Shown: in pieces, positions 33,277 to 41,252 of the stretch
Numbering within the stretch: position 1 is the first letter of the stretch
Layout: each line of letters starts with the position of its first letter
Assembly (NCBI GenBank): GCA_003021655.1
Contig: PXRP01000043.1
Coordinates: 1-43,044, forward strand
Source of the DNA: Halobacteriales archaeon QS_4_69_31
Lineage (GTDB): Archaea > Halobacteriota > Halobacteria > Halobacteriales > Haloarculaceae
Direction: 5' to 3'
Length of the DNA stretch: 43,044 nucleotides
Program-made: the position numbers and the translations under genes
Notes under the pieces: generated by a model
Told to the model about the DNA's origin: nothing
Databases searched by the model: none
What the model saw: the letters and a program-made list of their open reading frames with translations, nothing else

Positions 33277-34002
33277 ATGATCGAAACAACCGAAACCGGT
33301 ATCGACGGCCTGGACGAGATCCTGAACGGGGGTATCGTCACGAATTCGACCACGCTCGTGAGTGGCAACCCTGGGGCAGGCAAGAGCATCCTCTGTCTGC
33401 AGTTCATCTACAACGGGGTCGAACTCTACGACGAGAAGGGTATCTACCTCACCTTCGAGGAGGACGCGCGCGACCTCCAGGAGGCCGCCGAGTCGCTCGG
33501 CTTCGAGAACTGGGGCGACCACGTCGAGAGCGGCGACATCAAGATCTACGACAAGCAGCAACTGCTCCGGGAGAACGACTTCTCCTCGTCGCTGGACCTG
33601 CTGCTCAGCGACATTGAGGGCGCCGGCTACGACCGGCTCGTGCTCGACTCCCTGGCGATGTTCGAACTGTTCTTCGAGGACGAGACCGAAAAGCGGACCT
33701 ACCTGCTCAAGTTCACGGACATCCTCCGGAAGAACGAACTGACGACGCTGATGACCAACGAACAGGGGGCGGTCTTCCCCGAGACGGAGATCGGCCTGGA
33801 GAACTACCTGACCGACGGGAATATCTACCTGATACAGACGCCGACCGAGTCGGGAGTCAGCCGGTACGTCTGGGTCGCCAAGATGCGCAAACAGAACATC
33901 GAGACCGACATCTTCCCCATGGAGATCGGCGAGAGCGGGATCCGCGTCCACCAGAACGCCAGCGCCTTCTCGCTGATGAACGAGGACGAATCGCCGATCT
34001 GA
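33277..34002 (+). CDS. KaiC/RAD55-like RecA-superfamily ATPase
   Basis: A 241-residue single KaiC domain. It starts MIETTETGIDGLDEILNGGI, with Walker A GNPGAGKS at residues 30-37, the segment LTFEEDARDLQEAAESLGF, Walker B DRLVLDSLAM, and later ELTTLMTNEQGAVF and VSRYVWVAKMRKQNIET. It has one domain, not the double KaiC of the cyanobacterial clock, and resembles haloarchaeal RAD55/CirA-type and ArlH-type ATPases. Those relatives affect motility, cell shape or archaellum function, so its position next to cheW makes a signalling role plausible; this is inference. It could alternatively be an unrelated regulator. A winged-helix gene follows on the same strand. Confidence 0.82.
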   Translation: MIETTETGIDGLDEILNGGIVTNSTTLVSGNPGAGKSILCLQFIYNGVELYDEKGIYLTFEEDARDLQEAAESLGFENWGDHVESGDIKIYDKQQLLRENDFSSSLDLLLSDIEGAGYDRLVLDSLAMFELFFEDETEKRTYLLKFTDILRKNELTTLMTNEQGAVFPETEIGLENYLTDGNIYLIQTPTESGVSRYVWVAKMRKQNIETDIFPMEIGESGIRVHQNASAFSLMNEDESPI

Positions 34003-34132
34003 CCCCGATTCTCACTCGTTTCGACCTATTATTATCTCGGAAAACGAGTTTCAGATCCACCGAACGGCCGGAAAACGCCGCCGACCGGCCGCTCGAACGG
34101 ACGGTCGCCGCGGGAACGACGGCAACGGCCGA

Positions 34133-34144
34133 TAGTTTTATACC
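34133..34144 (+). promoter_or_regulatory. TATA box of the winged-helix regulator
   Basis: TAGTTTTATACC, 27-38 bp upstream of ATG 34171. The 15-20 bases before the ATG are also AT-rich (AATATACGTTTTGATAACGA), which could overlap an operator for autoregulation. Confidence 0.55.
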
Positions 34145-34170
34145 ACCGTGAATATACGTTTTGATAACGA

Positions 34171-34506
34171 ATGGCTTCAGTGGACATACTCCAGACACTG
34201 GGGAACAAATACAGCGCCGAGATACTGGACGCGACCGACGAGCCCCGGTCGGCCCAGGAGCTGAGCGACGAACTGGGGATCCCGATCGCGACCTGTTACC
34301 GGCGGATCGACGAACTCACGGAGCACGACCTCCTGGAGCTCCACGACAACATCCTCTCGGACGACCGCCGCCGGATCAAGGTGTACAGGCGCAACGTCGA
34401 GACGGTCCACATCGACTTCGAGGAGTCGCTGACCGTCTCCGTCGAGGAACGCTCCGAGGTCACGAACAAACTCGACGAGGCGTGGCGCACGCTCTCGGAA
34501 GGGTAA
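34171..34506 (+). CDS. Winged-helix transcriptional regulator (ArsR-like)
   Basis: A 111-residue protein with a winged helix: VDILQTLGNKYSAEILDATD, SAQELSDELGIPIATCYRRI (HTH with recognition helix), then ELTEHDLLELHDNILSDDRR and the wing RRIKVYRRNVETVHIDF. The C-terminal helix (VEERSEVTNKLDEAWRTLSE) is a likely dimerisation helix. There are no conserved metal cysteines, so it is not a typical metal-sensing ArsR. It follows the KaiC-like ATPase by 168 bp on the same strand with its own promoter. It could control the KaiC-like gene or the che genes; no shared operator was recognised. Confidence 0.8.
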   Translation: MASVDILQTLGNKYSAEILDATDEPRSAQELSDELGIPIATCYRRIDELTEHDLLELHDNILSDDRRRIKVYRRNVETVHIDFEESLTVSVEERSEVTNKLDEAWRTLSEG

Positions 34507-34660
34507 CCGCGACTCCGTTACGCGTCGTCGATAGACGTCCCGTTTCGCCACATCTCTATCAGTTACAGCATCTCCAGGTCGCCGGTCGTCTCGCCGCCCG
34601 TTCCGGCCACCGGTTCGTCCTCCCGACAGTGTTCGACAGCCGATAGGGTCTCGGTGTCGT

Positions 34661-37600
34661 CTATCCTCCCGTTGTCGTCGAGAGCGTTCGGACCGACTCG
34701 ACTCCGCTGTCGGCGGAACTGGATCCGAGGCTGAACCAGTTGAAATTGAAGTCGCCGCCGTCGGCGGTCAGGCGGACGGTGTGGGTGCCGGCACTGAGCG
34801 TGACCGTGCCGGCCTCGACGGTGGTCCAGTCCTGCCAGCCGCCGGTGTCGGGGACGTCCACGGTCGCCACCCGGGAGCCGTCGACGGCGACGCCTATGGA
34901 GGTGTCGTTTTTACCGGCGAGGCGGGCGCCGAGGTCGTAGTCGCCGTCCGAGGGGACGCCGACGGTGTACTCTCACCACTCGCCCTCGCTGGTCCAGCCG
35001 ACGTTGTACTCCCCGCTTGAGTCTTCGGTTTGCTGGATGTCGACGTCGGTGTCGAAGTCCTCGGCCTCGACCTGGGCGGGGTCGTGGTCCGTGTACGGCT
35101 CCTGGGTGGTGGGCTCGGGTTCCACGGAGCCGTCGACCTTCTGTGACAGCCCGTAGGCGCCGAGCACGTTCCCGTCCGAGGTGAGACAGACCTCGTCGAC
35201 GAGAACGCCGTCGTTCCCGCACGCGAACTCGAGGGTATGCGTCCCTTCCGAGAGGTCCCACTCGTAGGGGTCGCCGCCGTTCGGTGACGCGTCGTGCCAC
35301 TCGAACCCGACAGGGCTCTTTATCTTCTCCGCTTCCCGCCACGTTCCCCCGTCTATCCGGTAGTAGACGCTGTCGCCGTTCCAGGTGTCCGGCCGGATAC
35401 GGCCGTGGACCGTGTACGTTCCGGCCGCACACTCGAAGGAGATCGACGCCGGGTCGGCCTTCGGCGTGGAACTGCCGGTACACCGGAGACACTCGCCGCC
35501 CGCCACGTCCGACTCGCTGACCACCTCGAACGCCCCGAGAGAGTGCACGTCGGTCGAATCGAGATAGACCGACGTGGGCGGGTCGCGTGGCTCGGCCGGG
35601 TCGAGCAAACTGCCCTCGACGGAGGACTCACCGACTGCATCGTCGGGCAACAGCCTGCCGCTGATAGCGACACCGTACTCGTCTACGAGCTCGGCGTTGG
35701 TCATACCGACGGTGGCTTCCGAGTTCGGGAACACGTCGTCGAGGTTGTTGACATTCGACAGCGAATCCTCGTCGGGGAACGGAACGTACGACGGGTCCGA
35801 CGCTTCGACGTGGGCACTCCTGGTGCCGATTCGCATGCCTCTGTACCGGTCGAACTCGAAGACTTCGGAAGCCTTCTGGTCGAGGCGCTGGAATTTGTGG
35901 CGGGCGGTGTCCAGGTCGTTGCCCTCCAGAATGGCAGGACCGACGTTGTCGAAACTCCAGTTCACGTCGTACGTGTTGTTACAGAACGTGTTGTTGCGAA
36001 TCCACGTGAGCCGGTGCTCACCCGTGTCGACCCCCCAGTCCCAGTTCTCGACGGTCGAGTCTTCGACCGTCATCGTCCACAGGTAGTCGTGGAACGGGAC
36101 GCCGACCGACTGGTCCCGGCCGCTCCCGAGTATCTCCGAACGCCTGAGGGAGACGTTCGACGCGTACCGGAACGACACGCCGACGTTTCCGCCGCGTCCT
36201 TGATGCCCAGCCGCCCGGTTTTTCGGCAGGTCCGGTTCGTGGACGTCACCGTCCTCGTCGATGAACGGTCCGATACTGTGGACCGTGATCTCCTCGATGG
36301 CGCTGAAATCGCTGAAGCGTTCGTGTTTCCACTTGAAGTTGTGGCGCGAGAAGTCCGCGCCGCCGGCGGACGCGAAGGCCTCGTTGCCCCGGATCGCCCC
36401 GACTTCGGCGAACGTCGACGGGATCTTCTCCGTGTCCCGCATCTCGCCGTTGTTCCTCCCGTTCGCGAACCTGTCCTGTTCGATCGCGTCGAACAGCGGC
36501 CTGTCAGTGTTACAGTACTCCCACGGGAGATTGGAATGGAACGTCACCCGGCTGTCGACTATCGACGTTCCCTCGGCGAGGTGGCCGTCAAGGAGCGGTC
36601 GAAGCCACCAGACGAACGCCTGGAGCCGGTGGCCGGCGGCGACGTTGTCGACGACCTCGACCAGGGGACTCTGCAGCCAGAAGCCGTGGCCTGCGTGGCC
36701 GAAGTCGTCTATCGGCGGGTCCCCACCGTGTGCGCCGGCCGCACGAACATCCATAGCCTCGCCGCTGCCCTCGGAGCGGAGGGCGAAGTTGCGTTTGAAC
36801 GAGCCGCGTTCGTTGCCCCCTTCGGCGACGAAGCCCGCGCCGAGGACGTCGTAGGTGACCGAGTCGGTGACGTGGGCGTGGGCGTGGTGGTTGACGACGC
36901 CCCAGCCGGGACTGCCGTCGACGACGAGCCCCTCGGCGTAGTGGGGTTCGACCCCGATACCGGTTTTGTGGTAGTGGAACGGGTAGCGGGCGGAGGGGTT
37001 GGGGTCGTCCTGTTCGGGGAGGGCGTCTTCGCCCCGGACGGGGTTGGTGAGGTATTCGTCCTTGTTGGTGCGGCCGAGTTCGTCGAGGCGGACGTAGCGG
37101 ACGTCAGAGCCGGTGCTCATTATCATGATGTGGCCCCGGCGGTGTTCGTCGGTAGTTTCGGAGGCGAAGACGACGTTGCGCGAGAGGTTGAGGACGTAGC
37201 TGTCGAGGTCTGACCTGGGGGGCGCGTGGTCGTGGTCGAGCGAGGATTCGAGGGTGAGGGTGGTGCCGTCGACGGATGCGATGGTGCGGCGTTCGTCGGT
37301 GTGGTCGAGGGCGGCCGACTCGTAGGGGTCGGTGCCGGGGACGATGAGTGTGTCGCCGGTGGTCCAGTTGGTGGGTTCGCCGGTGAGTTCGAGCGTGTCG
37401 TCGCCGGCGGCCGGCGGTTGGGCGAGGGTGGTCCAGGGGGTCTTCTCGGCGCCGGCGATTTCGACGGCACCGTGGGCGATGAGTCCCTTGTTTTTGCGGT
37501 CGGGCCACTCGGTCTCGTCGATGGGGCCCTCGTCGATGAACTCGACGGTGGCGGTGGCCTCGGGCTGGACCGGGTCGGCGGCGGTGCCGACCTCGTAGCG

Positions 37601-38161
37601 GCTCCCCTGGCGGGTGTAGATGGTTTCGGCGCGGAGTCCGGTGTCGGTGTCGGTCGCGTGCCGGAGGGTGCCGTCGACCTCGAGAAGTTTGACGCGAGTC
37701 CGGGTCTGCTGGGTGACGGTGACGGTGACGCCGTCCTGGACGAAGACGTCGGCACCGTCGGTGGGGACGGTGCCACTCTCCCAGGTCGCGGGGTCGCTCC
37801 AGGGACCGTCTGTGACGGCGGTGTAGCTGTCGGCGGCCGAATCGTTGGCCAGGACGGCGGGCATCGCTCCGAGGAGGGTCGCGACCGCCCCCCCGACGAC
37901 TGTCCGTCTCGTGACTGGGAGCGACGCGGTCGCGGTCCCCCCTGGCGCGGGGGAACGGTCCGTTCCCTCGTGTGACACGGTCTCACGTTCCGTTCGCGGC
38001 GAACCCGGTCTCTCGGCGGTCGGCGTCTCGGTCGCGTCGGAGCTCTCGGCGTCGGACGGGGTGAGCAACTGTACCCAGTTCGCCGACGGTATCCCTACCG
38101 CTCCCCCCAGTTTGGAAGCCACACGTCGACCGCGTCCCGGTCCGTCGTCCCCCAGCGGCAT
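34661..38161 (-). CDS. Tat-exported G8/beta-helix protein with disrupted CBM6
   Basis: A giant secreted protein, 1,062 residues to an in-frame TGA at 34973-34975 and about 1,166 if the stop is passed. The Tat signal is unusually far in (VTRRTVVGGAVATLLGAMPA, RR at 85-86). A G8 domain follows (WSDPATWESGTVPTDGADVF, from about 120), then a right-handed beta-helix region (about 330-870), a CBM-like domain with CRC and FEC segments (about 890-1010), and a CBM6 (AEDFD, SGEYNVGWTSEGEW) broken by the TGA. The same frame continues to EYTVGVPSDGDYDLGARLAG and ends STTTGG. G8 proteins act on or bind extracellular polysaccharides. ATG 38161 is supported by TATA at 38182-38196. GTG 37978 would place the Tat signal nearer the start. 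The next gene is divergent. Confidence 0.78.
34973..34975 (-). other. In-frame TGA inside the CBM6 of the G8 protein
   Basis: The codon after GEW is TGA (TCA on the plus strand). In the CBM6 gene at the right edge the matching codon is CTC (GAGTGGCTCGAG), Leu. The open frame continues for about 104 codons in the same frame with clear CBM6 character, so the TGA is a nonsense change rather than the natural end. Confidence 0.75.
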
Positions 38162-38181
38162 GTAACGGTGGTGTGACCGGT

Positions 38182-38196
38182 AAATACAAATAAGTA
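38182..38196 (-). promoter_or_regulatory. TATA region of the G8 gene
   Basis: TTATTTGTATTTACC on the minus strand, 21-35 bp before ATG 38161, consistent with a leaderless transcript and with the long N-terminal start. Confidence 0.6.
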
Positions 38197-38300
38197 AGGG
38201 AGTGAACCGCCGGGCACGTTGTGACAGTTCTCGCCGGGATTCCGGCCGCGCTTTCCGGGGCGGACCGCCACGCGGAGTCGTTTCGTGAATGGCCCACCTT

Positions 38301-38309
38301 CAAATAGTT
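38301..38309 (+). promoter_or_regulatory. TATA box of the rfbC-rfbA genes
   Basis: CAAATAGTT ends about 20 bp before ATG 38329, and GTATAC occurs at 38315-38320. It supports a start near 38329 and not the in-frame start at 38308. Confidence 0.5.
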
Positions 38310-38328
38310 GCTCTGTATACCTCAGGGC

Positions 38329-38793
38329 ATGATAGAGGGGGTCGACGTCAGGCAACTGGAGGTCAACGCGGACGAGCGCGGCCATCTGGTCGAGGTCTTC
38401 CGCGAGGACTGGGAGTTCTACGAACCCGCTCCCGCGATGTCCTACTACTCGATGAGCTACCCCGGCATCATCCGGGCGTGGCACCGCCACACCGAGGGAC
38501 AGGTCGACCACTTCGTCTGTCCTGACGGCCGCATCAAGGTCGGTATCTACGACGACCGCGAGGGGTCGCCGACGAGGGGCGAGGTGAACACGTTCGTCAT
38601 CGGCGAACACGAACAGCGCGCCGTCCGGATCCCCGGCGCGTGCTGGCACGGGTTCAAGGTCGTCGGCGACGAGCCCGCCATCTTAATTAACTTCCCGACG
38701 GCTCTGTACGATTACGATGACCCCGACGAGGAACGGCTCCCGTACGACACCGACGAGGTCCCGCTCGACTGGGAAGAACCGCCACACGGGTGA
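38329..38793 (+). CDS. rfbC: dTDP-4-dehydrorhamnose 3,5-epimerase (RmlC/RfbC-like)
   Basis: A 154-residue cupin epimerase that converts dTDP-4-keto-6-deoxyglucose to dTDP-4-keto-L-rhamnose. RmlC marks are VNADERGHLVEVFREDWEFY (the DxRG start), RAWHRHTEGQVDHFVCPDG with His52 and His54, VNTFVIGEHEQRAVRIPGAC, WHGF and the C-terminal YDYDDPDEERLPYD. It is shorter than bacterial RmlC (about 180) but in range for archaeal enzymes. It is followed after 3 bp by rfbA, so the two form an operon. Because single-residue changes switch such cupins between epimerase and isomerase activity, substrate is inferred from the complete pathway next to it. Confidence 0.88.
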   Translation: MIEGVDVRQLEVNADERGHLVEVFREDWEFYEPAPAMSYYSMSYPGIIRAWHRHTEGQVDHFVCPDGRIKVGIYDDREGSPTRGEVNTFVIGEHEQRAVRIPGACWHGFKVVGDEPAILINFPTALYDYDDPDEERLPYDTDEVPLDWEEPPHG

Positions 38794-38796
38794 CCA

Positions 38797-39870
38797 ATGA
38801 AGGGTGTTCTGCTGTCCGGCGGGTCCGGGACGCGGTTGCGCCCGATAACGCATACGGGGCCGAAACAGCTGGTTCCGGTCGCGAACAAACCGGTCCTCCA
38901 GTACGCGCTGGAGGACCTCCGTGAGGCCGGTATCACGGAGATCGGGGTCGTCCTCGGGAACAAGGGCCGCGAGGAGATCCAGGAGTTTCTCGGGGACGGC
39001 TCGGAATTCGGCGTCGAGATCACGTACATCGTCCAGGGCAACCCGCTCGGTCTCGCGCACGCGGCCGGCTGTGCGAAAGATTTCGTCGGTGACGACGATT
39101 TCGTCATGTACCTCGGGGACAACATCCTCCAGCAGGGGATCGGGGAGCTCGTCGAGAGCTACCGGGCCGGCGACTACGACGCCGGCATCGCGCTCCAGGC
39201 GGTCGATGACCCGCGGCAGTTCGGCGTCGCCGACGTCGACGACACCGGCACCGTCACCCGGCTGGTCGAGAAGCCGGACGACCCGCCGAGCAACCTCGCA
39301 CTCATCGGGGTGTACGTCTTCTCGCCGCTGGTCTTCGACGCGATCGAGCGGATCGACCCCTCGTGGCGGGGCGAACTCGAGATCACGGACGCCATCCAGC
39401 TGTTGCTCGACGACGGGCGACGGGTCGACTCCCACGTCGTCGAGGGGTGGTGGAAAGACACAGGGAAGCCCGAAGACATCCTCGAAGCCAACCGGCTCGC
39501 GCTCGAGAACCTCGACGGAGCCGTCGAGGGGACCATCGAAGAGGGGGCCGAGGTGACGGGATCCGTGGACCTCGCTCCCGGCGCCGTCATCGAGGACGGG
39601 GCCGTCGTCCGTGGACCCGTCGCGGTCGGTAGCGACACCGTCATCGGCGAGGGGACGTACCTGGGCCCGTGCAGTTCGGTCGGGCCGAACACGACCATCG
39701 AGAACGCACACATCGAGAGCAGCGTCGTCATCGGGGAGTCGGAGATCACCACGAGCGGGAAGATCGTCGACAGCCTGATCGGTCGGAACGCGACGGTCGG
39801 GACTGCAGAGGGCCTGCTGCCCGAAGGCCGGCGACTCGTCGTCGGGGAGAACTCACACCTGAGACTCTGA
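38797..39870 (+). CDS. rfbA: Glucose-1-phosphate thymidylyltransferase (RmlA, archaeal long form)
   Basis: A 357-residue enzyme that makes dTDP-glucose from glucose-1-phosphate and dTTP. The N-terminal nucleotidyltransferase domain has the binding loop LLSGGSGTRLRPIT (residues 5-18), GPKQLVPVANKPVLQYALED, VMYLGDNILQQGI and LVEKPDDPPSN. A C-terminal left-handed beta-helix (about 245-357) with hexapeptide turns such as VVRGPVAVGSDTVIGEGTYL is the archaeal long form. Bacterial RmlA lacks that helix. It is the second gene of the operon; the rfbC stop and this ATG are 3 bp apart. Compare the truncated relative at 4362, which lacks the binding loop. Confidence 0.93.
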   Translation: MKGVLLSGGSGTRLRPITHTGPKQLVPVANKPVLQYALEDLREAGITEIGVVLGNKGREEIQEFLGDGSEFGVEITYIVQGNPLGLAHAAGCAKDFVGDDDFVMYLGDNILQQGIGELVESYRAGDYDAGIALQAVDDPRQFGVADVDDTGTVTRLVEKPDDPPSNLALIGVYVFSPLVFDAIERIDPSWRGELEITDAIQLLLDDGRRVDSHVVEGWWKDTGKPEDILEANRLALENLDGAVEGTIEEGAEVTGSVDLAPGAVIEDGAVVRGPVAVGSDTVIGEGTYLGPCSSVGPNTTIENAHIESSVVIGESEITTSGKIVDSLIGRNATVGTAEGLLPEGRRLVVGENSHLRL

Positions 39871-39872
39871 CC

Positions 39873-40052
39873 ATGCACATCATCACTCACACCTGTCCGA
39901 GTTGCGGGACGGTCGTCGCAGCGAACGAACTCGAGTCCGACCGGGTCATGAAGTGTCCCGGCCTCGGGTGTGACACCGTGCTCCGCTTCGAGGACCTCCC
40001 GGCGGAGGACCGCGAGCACTTCCTCGAGAACCGCGACCAGTACCAGATCTAA
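39873..40052 (+). CDS. Small zinc-ribbon protein
   Basis: A 59-residue protein with four cysteines in two pairs, Cys8 and Cys11 (CPSC) and Cys28 and Cys33 (CPGLGC), the layout of a zinc ribbon. The rest is charged and ends in a helix (EDREHFLENRDQYQI). ATG 39873 comes 2 bp after the rfbA stop, so it is the third gene of rfbC-rfbA. Its role is unknown; small ribbons often bind nucleic acid or serve as protein adaptors. The frame remains open into rfbA, but that is a shadow. Confidence 0.72.
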   Translation: MHIITHTCPSCGTVVAANELESDRVMKCPGLGCDTVLRFEDLPAEDREHFLENRDQYQI

Positions 40053-40301
40053 CTCAGCACCTGTCTCGCGGAGAAGCGCGGCGTCGTCGCTGTCCACGGC
40101 GAGTTTGACCGGGACAGTTCGCCGTACCTCCATACGTCAGGTGTGCCCCCGATAGGTTATTAACGTCGGGGAAAAGGGCGGCTACAACCCGTGGTCTGTG
40201 GCAAAGTTGTCGGCGTCCTCTCCGGCCTACTCGTTTCGTGCTTCCGACGTAGCGTCGGAACCCACGCTCCTCGAGGCCGGGCTCCGCCTCGAATACTCTG
40301 A

Positions 40302-41198
40302 TCACTCCGCGGTCAGTGCGGATTCGACCGCGTCCAGGTCCTCGTCGAGCGTCGGCTGGGCGGTATCGAGCCGGTCCTCGACCTTGCTCACGTCCAGACA
40401 GGTGTGTCGGGGGCGGTCGGCGGGCCGGTCCACGTCGCCCTGTGAGGCCGCCTCGATGGGGGCCTCCTCGCGGCCCAGTCGCTCCCGGAGCGCGACGCCG
40501 ATGTCGTACGGCGTCGTGCACGTTCGGCAGGCGACGTTGCATGTGCCCCGTTCCCCGTCGGCGAGCAACCGGAGCAGGACCGACGCGACCTGTCCCGCGC
40601 GGCTCGGGGTGACGTGCTGGTCGGTAAAAAGCGAGAGTGTCTCGCCCGCCCGGAGCCGGTCGCGGACCCACGCCGGGAACCCGGCGAGGGAGCCGTCGGG
40701 TCGGTGGACGCCGTACACGAACGAGGGGCGAACGACGAGTGGCGACGGATGTGTGTCCCGGACGGCGGCGTCGCCGGCGAGTTTCGACTCGCCGTAGACC
40801 TGGATCGGGTTCGGGTCCGCGGACTCGCCGTACAGTTCCCGGTCGCTCCCGTCGAACACGTAGTCCGTCGAGACGTGACAGAAGGCGCTGTCGCGAGTGG
40901 CACACGCCCCGGCCACCTTCCCGGGTGCGTCCCCGTTTATCGCCCGTGCCAGGTCCGGGTCGCTCTCGCACCCGTCGACGTCTGTCATGGCGGCACAGTT
41001 TACCACCGCTGCAGGGTCGACGCGGTCCAGAAGCGACTCGAAGCGCGCCGAGTCGCGGATATCCAGTTGGTGGCTCGGGACGTCGAACCCCGGACGGTCG
41101 GAGTGGTGGGTCGCCACGACCTCCCACCCGCGGGCCATCGCGGCACTGACGACGTTGCTTCCGAGTACCCCGTTCCCTCCCAGAACGAGCAGGCGCAT
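40302..41198 (-). CDS. rfbD: dTDP-4-dehydrorhamnose reductase (RmlD/RfbD)
   Basis: A 298-residue NAD(P)H-dependent reductase giving dTDP-L-rhamnose. It is an extended short-chain dehydrogenase with the Gly-rich loop GGNGVLGS (residues 7-14), CAAMTDVDGCESD, the STDYVFDG segment at 110-117 and the catalytic YGESK pair Tyr135 and Lys139. The core is followed by FTDQHVTPSRAGQVA, typical of RmlD. It is divergent from rfbB with start codons 54 bp apart and a single shared TATA element between them. The 249 bp between it and the zinc-ribbon gene hold no gene that I can support. Confidence 0.92.
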   Translation of the reverse strand: MRLLVLGGNGVLGSNVVSAAMARGWEVVATHHSDRPGFDVPSHQLDIRDSARFESLLDRVDPAAVVNCAAMTDVDGCESDPDLARAINGDAPGKVAGACATRDSAFCHVSTDYVFDGSDRELYGESADPNPIQVYGESKLAGDAAVRDTHPSPLVVRPSFVYGVHRPDGSLAGFPAWVRDRLRAGETLSLFTDQHVTPSRAGQVASVLLRLLADGERGTCNVACRTCTTPYDIGVALRERLGREEAPIEAASQGDVDRPADRPRHTCLDVSKVEDRLDTAQPTLDEDLDAVESALTAE

Positions 41199-41221
41199 AC
41201 TCTACCCGGGGCCGAGCAAGA

Positions 41222-41232
41222 CTTAAAACCTG
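41222..41232. promoter_or_regulatory. Shared bidirectional TATA element of rfbD and rfbB
   Basis: One AT-rich element, ACTTAAAACC at 41221-41230 on the plus strand and GGTTTTAAGT on the minus strand, lies 25-30 bp from both start codons (rfbD ATG at 41198, rfbB ATG at 41253). No second AT-rich block is present in the 54-bp gap, so both genes probably start from it. Confidence 0.65.
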
Positions 41233-41252
41233 CAGGACCGAACCGGTGGGGT

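Noticed and set aside
34973..34975. Selenocysteine or pyrrolysine recoding at the TGA in the G8 gene
   Set aside because: TGA would mean selenocysteine, but the corresponding residue in the neighbouring CBM6 is Leu and no SECIS-like element or Sec genes are seen; a nonsense change or error is simpler.
35294..37213. Long plus-strand frame of 639 codons opposite the G8 gene
   Set aside because: It is the complementary-strand shadow typical of GC-rich DNA; the minus-strand frame has domain structure, a Tat signal and a promoter.
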